DNA of 64,000 nt from Pogonophryne albipinna (GCA_028583405.1 CM053246.1:4845686-4909685), one strand, 5' to 3'; numbered from the stretch's first letter, positions 1-11,019 are shown. The notes: generated from the letters alone by a model not told the origin. Made by a program: numbers and translations.

Positions 1-720
1 TGTTTACAGCTTCGCCTTCATGGAAGACTTGAAGCTTCAGGCTGTTCTTGTTTGGAGTTGCACCAATGGTTCTTACACACCCTCTTTTTTTATGGGGGTA
101 TCTTGTGTCACTGTATATTTGCACATACGATGTGTCCTCTGCATTTAGTCCACAGCGTTTGGGGAGCAATAACGGGTTAAGAGTCTTGCTCAGGGACGCA
201 TTGCTGCCTGTTCTCTAAAATATATTTGAATATTAAAATCATGTTTTCTGTCATTTTTAGTTTGATTTCATACATTTTGGGAAATATGGTAATTCAAGGT
301 AATTTTGAACAAGCTAATAACAACTGTCTGACAACAATACATGGTGTAGTGTGTGTTTACAAGTTTGGACCACTTCATTCAGTACAGTATTGATGTTGCA
401 CTTGTTAATGGTCTGTTAAGATGTAGACCTATACGCAGAAAAGTCATTGGTGAAAAACATTCACTTTTTTAATGTTACAGTATGTTTGGAAAAGTAGAAT
501 ATTTTAATGTAAGTTTTACATTTAGATTCCCATTTGGATGATGGTTGAATCAACATTGATTATATGTCAGTTATGGTTGAAAGTCCAACGTTTATTCAAC
601 ATTAAAACAATTTGCGATTTCTGTTTAATTTCAATGTCCAGGTTTCAACATGGATTCAATATTTCTGCCTAACCATATTTCAACATTGATTCACTCATAT
701 TTTGCTATCTGGGTGTCTCC
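1..720. other. AT-rich stretch without recognised gene
   Basis: I see no coding exon. The part from about 530 to 700 repeats short motifs around 'caacattgat' in both directions, which looks like a decayed transposon end, but I cannot assign a family. Confidence 0.3.
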
Positions 721-729
721 TTTCTGTAG

Positions 730-867
730 GAGGAAATGGCTGGTTCTGGCCGACTACAAGGCTATCGTTGGTTACATCTACGAGCTGTTCAAAGGGGATT
801 TGTTGTTTCACAAGAAACGATGAGACTTGTAATCAAGGCTTTGGATCCAGAAGGAGTCGAACGATAG
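730..867 (+). pseudogene. Relic exon of integrase-like transposon protein
   Basis: A reading frame of about 40 codons follows a plausible splice acceptor (tttctgtag at 721-729) and ends in TAG at 865-867. It carries the motif GYRWLHLR and then the pattern VVSQETMR..ALDPEGV. I know this pattern from the N-terminal part of an integrase-core transposon protein repeated in many fish genomes. No catalytic domain follows, because a LINE fragment starts immediately afterwards. What is seen is the motif; the family assignment is from memory of fish repeat proteins. Confidence 0.45.
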
Positions 868-872
868 CCTTA

Positions 873-1196
873 TAGTGGAATCGGAATGAGCTCCCCATTG
901 ACATCAGGACAGCAGAAAGCTTACACACCTTCCGGCGCAGACTGAAAACTCATCTCTTTCGACTCCACTTCGAGCGATAGAATTACTATCAAAGCACTTA
1001 TATACTAACAAAGGACTGGCTTATCTAAAACCAGTTGAGTAGCACTTGAAATGTTTTAGCTCTATGAAACCTGATGTACTTATATGATTCTGTTTTCTTC
1101 AAGTTTGTATCTTGTTGGTCGAACGCACTTATTGTAAGTCGCTTTGGATAAAAGCGTCAGCTAAATGCAATGCAATGTAATGTAATGTAATGTAAT
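873..1196 (+). mobile_element. L2-clade LINE, 3' end fragment
   Basis: The start encodes the last ~30 residues of a LINE ORF2 (ELPIDIRTAESLHTFRRRL region), followed by a short 3' UTR. The UTR ends in the fish L2 signature 'cgctttggataaaagcgt' and an (ATGTA)n-like tail. The same 3' UTR recurs at 23632-23755. It is 5'-truncated, as is usual for LINE insertions. Confidence 0.7.
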
Positions 1197-1199
1197 GGT

Positions 1200-1605
1200 T
1201 CTAAGGTAAAAGTAGAAGTACTCAGATCTGTTTCTAAAGTAAAAGTACTCAGATCTGCTTCTAAAGTAAAATTAGAAATACTCAGATCTGCTTCTAAAGT
1301 AAAATTAGAAATACTCAGATCTGCTTCTAAAGTAAGAGTAGAAGTACTCAGATCTGCTTCTAAGGTAAAAGTAGAAGTACTCAGATCCTGTACTTGAGTA
1401 AAAGTAGAAGTACTCATATCTGCTTCTAAAGTAAAAGTAGAAGTACTCAGATCTGCTTCTAAGGTAAAAGTAGAAGTACTCAGATCTGCTTCTAAAGAAA
1501 AGTAGAAGTACTCAGATCCTGTAATTGGGTAAAAGTAGAAGTACTCAGACCTAGTACTTGAGTAAAAGTACACTGATCCTGTACTTGAGTAAAAGTAGAA
1601 GTACT
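1200..1605. repeat. Minisatellite, ~33-bp unit
   Basis: About 12 imperfect copies of a ~33-bp unit containing 'gtagaagtactcagatctg' alternate with 'cttctaaagtaaaa'. It is open on the minus strand for 138 codons only because the unit lacks stops; the predicted peptide is a low-complexity repeat and not a gene. Confidence 0.85.
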
Positions 1606-1608
1606 TAA

Positions 1609-2073
1609 CCTGTTAAACCCCCTGGGTTGTTTTTTCACGACACTGTGTCTCAGGGGATCTTAATATTTAAGAACCTATTAATGTGTTATACCAGATTAAC
1701 GGAAATAATCTCAGCTAACTGACGATACAAACCATTTTTACCAAAACAAAACACAAGTCTCATAAGAAGCATCTAAATGACCCCTTAGCGAAAAACGCTA
1801 ACGGACAGTGGCACAGAACTCAAGATAAAAGTACCCTTATTACTTATCGTAGCTACACATACAAGATACCCGATTAAAGCTGAGGTTCCACAGATTATTT
1901 AGGTATATAGTATCATCACGGAGTGATCCAAACTCGCGACAGCGGAAGCAAACACAGACATCACAACACGTACCTTTACGGAGCTTCTAGGGAGATCGTC
2001 TCACCGTAGCTGTCAATCTGATCAAAAGACGTGTTCAATGGCATTAAAACGAGAAAAAACGCGGCTGAATCGG
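1609..2073 (-). mobile_element. TTAA-type TIR element, copy 1 (cut by gap)
   Basis: It starts with CCTGTTAAACCCC directly after TTAA (1605-1608). Its interior (about 1900-2073) is the reverse complement of part of the element at 11581-12754, for example the stretch around 'ttcaatggcattaaaacg'. The other end lies inside the N gap. No transposase is visible, so it is non-autonomous. piggyBac is suggested by TTAA but not proven. Confidence 0.6.
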
Positions 2074-3073
2074 NNNNNNNNNNNNNNNNNNNNNNNNNNN
2101 NNNNNNNNNNNNNNNNNNNNNNNNNNNNNNNNNNNNNNNNNNNNNNNNNNNNNNNNNNNNNNNNNNNNNNNNNNNNNNNNNNNNNNNNNNNNNNNNNNNN
2201 NNNNNNNNNNNNNNNNNNNNNNNNNNNNNNNNNNNNNNNNNNNNNNNNNNNNNNNNNNNNNNNNNNNNNNNNNNNNNNNNNNNNNNNNNNNNNNNNNNNN
2301 NNNNNNNNNNNNNNNNNNNNNNNNNNNNNNNNNNNNNNNNNNNNNNNNNNNNNNNNNNNNNNNNNNNNNNNNNNNNNNNNNNNNNNNNNNNNNNNNNNNN
2401 NNNNNNNNNNNNNNNNNNNNNNNNNNNNNNNNNNNNNNNNNNNNNNNNNNNNNNNNNNNNNNNNNNNNNNNNNNNNNNNNNNNNNNNNNNNNNNNNNNNN
2501 NNNNNNNNNNNNNNNNNNNNNNNNNNNNNNNNNNNNNNNNNNNNNNNNNNNNNNNNNNNNNNNNNNNNNNNNNNNNNNNNNNNNNNNNNNNNNNNNNNNN
2601 NNNNNNNNNNNNNNNNNNNNNNNNNNNNNNNNNNNNNNNNNNNNNNNNNNNNNNNNNNNNNNNNNNNNNNNNNNNNNNNNNNNNNNNNNNNNNNNNNNNN
2701 NNNNNNNNNNNNNNNNNNNNNNNNNNNNNNNNNNNNNNNNNNNNNNNNNNNNNNNNNNNNNNNNNNNNNNNNNNNNNNNNNNNNNNNNNNNNNNNNNNNN
2801 NNNNNNNNNNNNNNNNNNNNNNNNNNNNNNNNNNNNNNNNNNNNNNNNNNNNNNNNNNNNNNNNNNNNNNNNNNNNNNNNNNNNNNNNNNNNNNNNNNNN
2901 NNNNNNNNNNNNNNNNNNNNNNNNNNNNNNNNNNNNNNNNNNNNNNNNNNNNNNNNNNNNNNNNNNNNNNNNNNNNNNNNNNNNNNNNNNNNNNNNNNNN
3001 NNNNNNNNNNNNNNNNNNNNNNNNNNNNNNNNNNNNNNNNNNNNNNNNNNNNNNNNNNNNNNNNNNNNNNNNN
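2074..3073. other. Assembly gap, exactly 1000 N
   Basis: The gap has a round length, so its true size is probably unknown. It hides the end of the TTAA-type element on the left and the end of the kyat3 coding sequence and 3' UTR on the right. Confidence 0.99.
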
Positions 3074-3114
3074 TTCTTCAAGATGGCCTCTGCTGCGTCC
3101 AGAGTGCTGTCTTG
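3074..3114 (-). CDS. kyat3: kyat3 last visible exon, truncated by gap
   Basis: After acceptor ctaacag it reads [13 protein letters not shown] and then enters the N gap. The final residues, stop codon and poly(A) site are missing from the window. Confidence 0.85.
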
Positions 3115-6100
3115 CTGTTAGGAGAGAGACAGTATGAGCATTCTTCACAAGAGAAAAAAACTAAAGTGCACCTCCGCTAAAATGAAGTTTAATGTCTTTT
3201 AGGTTTGTATCAGACACGTTTGTATTTACCTTAATGAAGCAAAGGCGAATATATTTCTCAAAGTGCTTCTTGGACTCCTCTCCAACAAACGCTGTGACGG
3301 GAATGGCTGCCAGTTTCTATATGAAATATAATAATTATGAAACAATAAAAAACTATGGGTTTCAATGTGATATTGTAGACAGCTGTTTGAAAATAACCTA
3401 AATCATTTACCTTTTCTTTAATCATCCACTTCACAAATTTGTAGTCGTAGGCTTCATCCTCCTCCATGTGTGACAGGTCCTGATCTGCAATGAGAAGAGA
3501 CAGTAAAGTCCATCAAACAGCAGGAGTTACTTTATTCACTTCTATCGCCTTTTTCTAATATACAATTATGATCTAAAAGCTTTGCTATATTTCTGAGGGT
3601 CAGTAGTAGTCCACCCTGGAAGAGTGTTATGAATGTCAATCATGGAGTTAGGCTAAACACAGAACTAATTTACTGATAATTTTAAGTTGCTTTTAGTTTT
3701 TGCACAAATACAAAAAAATACCGTCTTTTATTTCAATATTCAAACTACAGAGTGACTTATTCTCCATAAATGGGTCGACTGTGCTGTACATATCCAGTAA
3801 CTCTTCCATCAGAATGTCCATTTGGAGATTTCATTTCTAAATTGAATGCATTTATTTTAATGTATGCATTACCTCTGTGAGCTCTAACTTCATTTGCACT
3901 TCTTGAATTAAATGTTCAGTCTGAAAATCTGAAGTTGTTACCAAGTAAATGTGTGAAGTAGAATGTCTTTGTGCTGTCCAACCACCTGCCTCTTTAGAAA
4001 TGAGCCACGGAGCAGTATTTGTCCTCACTGGTAGCACGCAGCAGCAGATGTCAGTTAAAAGGTAACTCACTAAGAGACGTGACGTCCACCAGCATGAAGT
4101 ACCCCCCCTCTGGAATGAAAGGGGTCATGCCGGCCTCCTGCAGGATGGCAGCCATGCGGTCCCTCTTCAGCTCCAGCTCCTCTGGCAGGGAGGAGAAGTA
4201 GCACTCCGGCTGCCCCATCAGCTCCAGGTTCCTCTGGAAGCCATGAGCCACCGCCTCCTGGGGACAGACAGATACAAGTGTCAGAGTAAATACTGATTGG
4301 TCAGGAACCTGTGTTACAGCTGCACACTTGCCTGTAGCGGTGTGGGGCAGCTGTGCATGGTGTTCTGCATGACGGTCTGGAGATGCTTTATCAAGTGCTC
4401 AGGTCCTACAGACCAGCCCAGCTAGGAGACAACAACATCAATAAGTGCAAGAACTGATTTGTGAATATTCACAATGGTGTTCTAAATAAACTTTTGTTTT
4501 ACCTTCCATCCTGTGACACTGAATGTTTTTCCTGCACTGCCGATAGTGATTGTTCGATCCCACATTCCAGGAAGAGTGGCTGTAGAGGCAGAAAACAGGT
4601 CATTGAAAACAGGGGAAAAGGTCAGAATGACATATCTTTTAATGCCATAACTTCATGCAAAAGTATACAATCATACAAGAATATTAGCCTCAAATAAGCA
4701 AACTAAATGTAAGTGCTATATGCAATATTTATATATATATATTGTATATTTTATTTATTTATTTGGTCCTACTTGTAGTGAGACAGCACTATAAGTTAGT
4801 GTCTTCAGGCAGCCAGTTTACTTATGAGAAACTCAGTTTGTCTTGTCTTTGTGATGTATTCTTTCAATTTGTTTGTCTTCATGCATAACACTCAGATGTT
4901 TTAGTTGCATTAAACAATAGTTTTTTCAAAAGCTGCACTTACTGAATCTTATGATAAACTGTCTCTTTTTTAATTCTCTGTTTTTAGCTCTATTGCAGCT
5001 TGATTTCAACCATATTACATTTTCTTGATTGTTGTCTGGCATTTAATATGGAAAGTGGCTTTCTGGACACAATGAAATGAAAGGGGTGTGCGTCCCCTTG
5101 AAGTATTCAAAAGACATTTTGAAAGGAACTGGCTGGTTTAACTCGGATAAATTCCATTCATCTTGGCAACTCAAATGTTTCAACAGCCTTTTCTTGTAGC
5201 TTTTGTCCCTTTGTCTGGCAGAGGTGCTGGGTCAATGTATCAAGTTACTCCCTGTGTTTGCTAGCTTTATGGTACATGGCATAGCACTACTCTCTGTTAG
5301 CTATTGAGCAACTGGTTAGCTTGTTGCAGTTACCAAGCCTCCCATTACCTTGGTGGAACACTGTTACTGGCTAAGGCTAGTGAGCTAGCTAGCTAGCTGA
5401 GACCAGATAGCTTGGCAGTCAGACAAGAGTAGCTGCTTTTTTCAAGGTTTCCATCCCTGTAGCTGTTGTAAAGGATCTTATATAAGATGGAACAGTGCTC
5501 TACTCGTTTTGTACAGTGGTAGGTTGAACGTACCAATTTTGACATGTTGATGTCCTCTGTAGATCAGCCACTCATAAACCTCATCACTGAAGCACAGAGT
5601 GTCGTGTTTGATACAGAGGTCAGCGATCATCTGCAGCTCGTCTCTGGAGAAGATCTGCAGGGAGACGACAGGAACTACTGAGAGCTTTGTTTTCCCATCA
5701 AGTTAGCAAGCATTTACATATCTCAGATGAAACAGGTAATGGCTCTGATGTAGACTTACCTTCCAATGGGATTGTTGGGGGTGTTGATGATGATGGCCTT
5801 TGTCTTGGAGTTTGAATTTACTGGAGAGCTCCTCTGGATCAAGAAACCAGTCGGCACTTGTTCCTGTCTTGTTCCCAGGACTTCTGAAATGTATAAGAAA
5901 TGGTTGTGTCATGGCTCCTATAATGTATTAATATCCTTAAGATATGCAGTAAGTAAAGTAACTACTTTGCTACTGTAAAAGTGGAAGATGTATGTTTAGG
6001 TTTAACTTACAAGATACGTAGCGGTATTAGCACAGGCTTGCCCCCCGCCATCCGCACCATGGGTACATAACAGTCGAAGAAAGGCTCTATTATGATAACT

Positions 6101-9100
6101 CAGGAAAGAAACAGTGTACATAAATATAACAAATTACAGGGAGCATGTTGTAAATGTTATGGTTTTAAACACCTGTCCTTACCTCGTCTCCCTCGCCACC
6201 AAGCCCTTGCATGGTGCTGATAAAGAACCGTAACCTCCCACTGTCACAAGGATCTCTTGAAGGGGTCGATCTGCCGCCCGCAGACCTTCCCATAGACCTG
6301 AGACAGAGCTTTCACCAAAGATGGTGACCCTTGCAAATCAACAAGAGACCAAAAGTTTAAGAACAAGCGGGTTTCTGGCAGTAGCAAATACTGTATGGTT
6401 AGGGAATAGCAGAGGTGGGACCAAGTCATTGTTTTGCAAGTCCAAGTCAAGTCTCAAGTCTTTACGCTCAAGTCCGAGTCAAGTCTCAAATCTTTGCGCT
6501 CAAGTCCAAGTCGAGTCTCAAGTCAGGATGGGCAAGTTCAAGTCAAGTCCCAAGTCCTAAACTTTGACAACACGAGTCTTAAACAAGTAATTATGTGTTT
6601 TTCACCAAATGTAATGACATCGATCAACAGAATAATACTTAATAATCAAACTGCTTTTTATTAGTCACATTAATAATGTAATAATCCATTTTCTCTCTGC
6701 TGGTAAAGTAACGTGTTTTTTTCTATTTTAAGATGGAACAGTAAGGAAAGGCTACCGTGACGGTTTGATTCAGAAGGAGTTTAATGTATAAGATCCCTGA
6801 TGTTGAGGTAACCAGGAATGTTTATTTCCACTGTGTACAACATGTTGTGAGGGACCCAGAATCTATCTCTATGCAAGGGATAATGTGCAGCCAGGCGGTC
6901 TCTATGGGGAAAAGAACACCTGCATCTAGATCCCTCTGCAGGTGGTACTTTAACTATATTTTGATGCTAATACCTTTTCTACTTTTACTTGTAACATTTG
7001 AATGCAAGACTTTTTATTGTAACCGAGTATTCCTACACTCTGGTACTTTTGTACTCAAGTACAAGATCTGAACTTCTCCCACCTCTGACAGTAAATCCTG
7101 AGTGGTTACCAAAATAAGGTAACCAAAAAAGGTTTATTTTCATTTACAAATCCTGCACTCAGCTTTGCTTTCTCCAATATCATTGAAAAGCAGCCAGATG
7201 CTGCTTCTTTTTTCGGTTTTCGCTAATTTCTTGACTTTTTCCGACGCACTTGCATTTAAATCCGTCTCCCCGTCGCTCTGTGCAGCTGGCCTGTACCACT
7301 ACACCTGCTGTGCCCCCCACCCTTCTTTCACATAATGGTATGATCCTAGTGTGTCGTATATGATTGGCCGCATGGTGGCCCAGCTAAATAAAGTCCCGCC
7401 CCTGCCTGCAAGGATTCACAGCAAGAGTAGGAGCGGCTGAAGATTCTGCTCTCCCTGACGGGAGTCTGCTCTTCTAACGGCAGCTCGCGATCGGCGGTGT
7501 GGAGACCCCTGAATTAAATGATCAAGTCACCTCAAGTCAGAAGGCTCAAGTCCAAGTCAAGTCCCGAGTCATTGGTGTTCAAGTCCAAGTCGAGTCTCAA
7601 GTGTTTTGTGATTTTGTCAAGTCGAGGTCTCAAGTCATCAAATTGGTGACTCGAGTCTGACTCGAGTCCAAGTCCATGTGACTCGAGTCCACACCTCTGT
7701 GGAATAGTGTATTGTAAAAATGTAACATACTTAGGGCTGTACCGAATAGTTAAAAGCTTCAGAGCTTCGTTTATAACGTTAATATTTTATGCCTAAATAA
7801 ACATTTGAATGCTGCACAGCTTCTTCTTTTTGATATTCCCATGAATAGTGTGTAAAGACAGTATTGTTGCAGATTAAGATGAAGCTTCTAGTAGAATTAC
7901 AATTAAAATTGGAATTGGTTTCCAGTACGATTGATTCAGACTTATGATTTCCAAAGAGTCAAAAAGTCAACATTCATAGAAAATAACGAAATATCCTGCT
8001 TCAATCCACATTTGTTAACGCTCAAAACTGTGTGCTCTGCTGTTTGCCATATCTGTACTAACGGGGATGTGCAGCAGCAGTAGAACTGCACCAACAATGA
8101 CAGCTTAGCACTACAGCATGGGCGTAGGAAGCATCCTGAATGTGGGGGGGACATTTTTAAAGGGGGGTGTGGGGGTCCTCCCCCACGAAATAAAATAGAT
8201 TTCCTGTATTCTGGTGCGTTTTAACAGGTGGTTTGATACTTTTATGTGGCTATACTAGCATGAGGAAAATGATGGGTACATTTTGTAATTTCATTCAGTA
8301 GTAAGAAAGGAAACATATTTGATTATTAATTCAGAGCCGTCTTTGAATTAATAAAAAGCAGTTTAAATGCCCATTTTTTGTACATTTATATACAACAATA
8401 AATATTTGTGAGTGCATTGAGAGATATTGTTGTGGAGAGTCATTTATATATAAATCGCAAAATACATGTGTGAATCCTTCTGTGAGCATTTATTAATATT
8501 GAGACTGATCTGACTCCATACAGATGTTAAGTTCACCTAGGAATGGTATCATTGACTTAAATGTTCAAATAAATGTTGCTCTTCTGTCTATATTGGTCAT
8601 ATGATGCCCTTGACTGAAATGTTTCCTTTTCAATATCCCACTGATTTCCTTAACATTCTGGGATGAGATGGATGATTCAATGTTGATGAAAGGGAAACTG
8701 TCATTTCCCTTTCATCAACATTGAATCATAACAAGTCATACTGAATGTAAATACAACAGACTCTAAAGTAAGTCCCAGTCTGTGACATTGGACATTTTGA
8801 AGACTCAAAGTCCCAAGCAGTAGGTAGAATATTAGCTAGTCTATGTAATGTGCACAGAAAATAAACAGTTAAACTGAATACTGGGATGGAAATGGCCTAT
8901 AGCACTCAGTAAAACATAATCACACACAAAAAGCTTCTGAATGATAAGAAGTATAATTAAAACATAATGCAAATTACCATTTTGAGAGAGAGTACCTTAA
9001 AGCAGGGGTTCCCAACCCCCAGGTGTTACTGCCGGGCCGCGAAATAGCTGTGAGTTTATCGTAATATTTGCAGAATTATAAATATATAAAAATATTTTAT

Positions 9101-10764
9101 CATAATATTTTTTTCAAAACGTGTTTAATTTTCGCACCTATACCAGTCATATTATTTCATCAGTAGCCTAGTTCATCTTTCACCAGATAGCCGTTGAAAA
9201 TGGCTTTTGTGATGTTCCTCAGCCTGGTCTCAGCTGTGGCTCAGCCTGGTCTCAGCCTCTCGTGCGCACGAGAAAGTTACCGGTGCGCCAAGTAGGAAGA
9301 GGAGCGCACAGGAGACAACCGTTTCATTGCAGACTGTTATGTTGATGTGGGGAAATGGCAGTGCATACATTATTTGAGATATATTTCAAACTCTGACTTA
9401 ATTTTAAGGACATGTCGGCCAGGGGTGTAGAGCTATTTGTTTAAGCACCGGATTGGCAAAACAGCAGAGTAAACCAGTCTGCCTTGATCTATGAATTCAT
9501 GTCCGGGACTCTCACGGTATCTGCTGTTTTATAGAAGGAAAACCTCCTTCACTTCATGAAATGGCTGCAGGCAGCATCAGGAGGCAGCGGGACGTATACT
9601 CCGCCTCTGAGAAGTGCAGCACCAGCGGGTAAAGAGCTGTGCCTTTTACGCACCCCCTTCGCTGTGTTTACCTTCATCAGAACAGCTTAAGAGTGACTGC
9701 AGGCTGCTACGTATTAACCACACACACCTCTACACACATCGAACTGCCCGATTACTTATTATGGAATGGAGTTGATAGTGAAGCACTGACACAGCGCTCT
9801 ACAGAGTGCGGCGAGTGGATAGACCGATTCACGGACTTTCCACATGGTAAAAGTGGGGGGGTCTAAACTAATCATTTGAAAAAGTGGGGGGGACTTGTCC
9901 CACCCTCATATAATGGCTGTGACGCCCATGCACTACAGTATCATACCAATAAATGATAGCTACATTGCAGTTTGTTCATAATGCTGTTTTACCGATTGGG
10001 ATATAAAGCCCCAAATCCCACAGTGTAAAGGGCCCAAGGTTAAACAGAAAGTATTAAACTCTTTCTCCATTATCTTAGCAACACTTTTCCTTTTTAAATG
10101 GATTCAAAATAGATAATGATGGGTACTAAAAACATTTTGTGATGGTAGTAGTGGATTATGAGTGAGTGTGTACAGTTAGTGTATAAGTCGTACAAAGCCT
10201 CGGGTGTACTGGTTCATCCGGTCCACTGAAGAAGCCTCTGCTAGGGCCTCCTTGACGTAAGAAGGCGGGGGGATATCTGGAAAGCCCTGACCCAGGTTAA
10301 CAATGGACGGGTCCGCTGCCACTGAAGTGAACGCCACCCTGATCATAAATAAATATAATAAAATAGGCCATTACAAGACATTACACATGTGACTACGGAT
10401 AGGTATGTCATACAACCTGACATCAAACTATCCAAAGTGTCCCTTTAATACCCCAGACTGAAAGAGACAAAGTAAACTGGTTATACAAATACATTTAGTA
10501 AAAAGTCCCCCCACTTTCTTCACATTTTGTGTAAAATTAGACAGCATAAAGAATATAGGTGTAACTAACACCCTCACTGAGAGACTGACTTAGCTCTTGT
10601 ATACAATCAGAAATCTGTCTGGCTTTAACAGTAATAACAGTATTATATAAAATGTTAACCTGATCAGAAGTCTATGAGAGACATTTTGTATTTTTCACTT
10701 ACCAGACATTCTTGTCCAGTCCCTCGATTCTTTTGGAGTTCTTGTGCCTTGATGTCATTTTACA
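3074..10764 (-). CDS. kyat3: kyat3: kynurenine aminotransferase 3, 12 visible coding exons, 3'-incomplete
   Basis: This PLP-dependent fold-type I aminotransferase (kynurenine + 2-oxoglutarate to kynurenic acid; also cysteine-S-conjugate beta-lyase) has exons, in order, at 10703-10758, 10194-10338, 6183-6329, 6011-6098, 5760-5883, 5534-5654, 4503-4579, 4332-4421, 4071-4257, 3411-3484, 3230-3316 and 3074-3114 (into the gap). Exon phases join correctly except where indels occur. Key motifs are [11 protein letters not shown] (N-terminus), [34 protein letters not shown] with the PLP lysine in [24 protein letters not shown] and YDYKFVKWM. The wording is closer to vertebrate KYAT3 than to KYAT1. Met 10758 gives the cytosolic form; no mitochondrial leader exon was found. 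Indels in 5760-6329 break the frame (separate entries). Confidence 0.9.
3230..3316 (-). CDS. kyat3: kyat3 penultimate visible exon
   Basis: 29 codons, [20 protein letters not shown] then KYIRLCFIK, carrying the RxCF motif whose Arg binds the substrate carboxylate. The exon is intact. Confidence 0.9.
3411..3484 (-). CDS. kyat3: kyat3 exon YDYKFVKWM
   Basis: 74 bp, two bases plus 24 codons, reading [20 protein letters not shown]. Acceptor is ttgcag and donor is GTAAAT. Confidence 0.9.
4071..4257 (-). CDS. kyat3: kyat3 exon, start of the small domain
   Basis: It encodes [27 protein letters not shown] and [13 protein letters not shown], and ends in phase 1 before GTGAGT. It joins correctly to the next exon ([12 protein letters not shown]). 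Confidence 0.92.
4332..4421 (-). CDS. kyat3: kyat3 exon followed by a GC-AG intron
   Basis: Thirty codons from [15 protein letters not shown] to CPTPLQ. The donor is CAG|GCAAGT at 4331-4330, a non-canonical GC donor with an otherwise perfect match to the consensus. Acceptor is tcctag. Confidence 0.9.
4503..4579 (-). CDS. kyat3: kyat3 exon with PLP-lysine motif
   Basis: It reads [19 protein letters not shown] and then SVTGWK. The lysine in GKTF is the Schiff-base lysine by family alignment. Splice sites are ctacag and GTAAAA. The frame is intact. Confidence 0.92.
5534..5654 (-). CDS. kyat3: kyat3 exon with SDEVYEW motif
   Basis: 40 codons plus one base, with no indels. It contains [20 protein letters not shown], the aminotransferase Asp/Tyr PLP-pocket segment. 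Acceptor is ctgcag and donor is GTACGT. Confidence 0.9.
5760..5883 (-). CDS. kyat3: kyat3 exon with paired +1/-1 shift over the PLP-contact motif
   Basis: The total length (124 bp) and end phase are as expected and the frame is open. Between SSKF and the donor, however, 18 codons are read in the wrong frame. The family motif NTPNNPIGK is present in the +1 frame only. The cause is one extra A in TTCAAAC and one missing A in GGAAG, 48 bp apart. As written, the protein would lose the conserved Asn that contacts PLP. Confidence 0.8.
6011..6098 (-). CDS. kyat3: kyat3 exon, one base short at its start
   Basis: It encodes [19 protein letters not shown] and ends before GTAAGT. The previous exon ends in phase 0 (GAC GAG), but this one begins TTATC, so a G is missing at the junction compared with the family (D-E-V-I-I). 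The acceptor reads cctgag instead of a usual cag, so the deletion may sit in the splice site itself. Confidence 0.75.
6183..6329 (-). CDS. kyat3: kyat3 exon, three 1-bp deletions
   Basis: The length is 147 bp, where the aligned human KYAT3 exon region needs 150. The family sequence ([11 protein letters not shown], then [11 protein letters not shown], then GEGDE) can be read only by changing frame three times: near 6325 (CACC[C]AT), near 6257 (AAG[G]AG) and near 6221 (TTA[T]TC). No conserved residue is substituted. This fits uncorrected long-read error better than slow decay, but a pseudogene is not excluded. Confidence 0.75.
6410..7699. mobile_element. Non-autonomous hAT with AAGTC-rich ends
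   Basis: The ends are CAGAGGTGGGACCAAGTC and, inverted, CAGAGGTGTGGACTCGAG. They are flanked by gggaatag (6402-6409) and tggaatag (7700-7707), an 8-bp target duplication with one mismatch, as expected for hAT. Both subterminal regions are arrays of caagtc/gactcg motifs (6418-6560 and 7520-7690). There is no transposase. It sits in kyat3 intron 3. Confidence 0.8.
8117..9930 (-). mobile_element. Non-autonomous hAT copy A (CATGGGCGT ends)
   Basis: The element begins CATGGGCGTAGG and ends GACGCCCATG, with a perfect 8-bp target duplication CACTACAG at 8109-8116 and 9931-9938. It is homologous in reverse orientation to the element at 33718-35468, for example 8221-8640 against 34925-35360. It lies in kyat3 intron 3. 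An inverted repeat around 8668-8740 and a second hAT-like end (cccaacccccagg near 9009) sit inside. Confidence 0.85.
10194..10338 (-). CDS. kyat3: kyat3 exon with N-terminal substrate-binding arm
   Basis: One base plus 48 codons, containing [19 protein letters not shown] and ending MNQYTRGF. Acceptor is gatcag. The donor GTACGA is weaker than average. The next exon would resume with G-H-P-S-L. Confidence 0.88.
10703..10764 (-). CDS. kyat3: kyat3 first coding exon
   Basis: ATG at 10758-10756 begins a segment reading into [10 protein letters not shown]. The exon ends in TG before GTAAGTG, so a tryptophan codon is split across the intron. A good acceptor (ttgcag) lies just upstream, with exon sequence starting at 10764, so an upstream exon exists. 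Human KYAT3 also has an internal Met at this place in its longer mitochondrial form. Confidence 0.85.
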
Positions 10765-10884
10765 CTGCAACACAAAACCAACATACATGAATGAATATCT
10801 GATTCAGTGGCCTTTTACATTTAGCAGTCCCAAGTACTTCCTTGCATGTCCAAAAAGCTGTGTGTTGGGACTACAGAACATCAG

Positions 10885-10966
10885 CAGCCAGTGTACATAA
10901 ACACACCAGAGGCCAGTGTACATTAACACACCAGAGGCCAGTGTACATTAACACACCAGAGACCTG
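10885..10966. repeat. Minisatellite, 25-bp unit, about 3 copies
   Basis: The unit 'ccagtgtacattaacacac' plus cagagg repeats about three times between the first coding exon of kyat3 and its candidate promoter. Confidence 0.8.
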
Positions 10967-11019
10967 TACTACATATCCAGTTCAACAGACCCTGGATCTG
11001 TTTGAGTTACCCGGCTTAC

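Noticed and set aside
1976..3180. Long frames spanning the N gap
   Set aside because: They consist almost wholly of undetermined bases; only the 41 bp of the last visible kyat3 exon have support.
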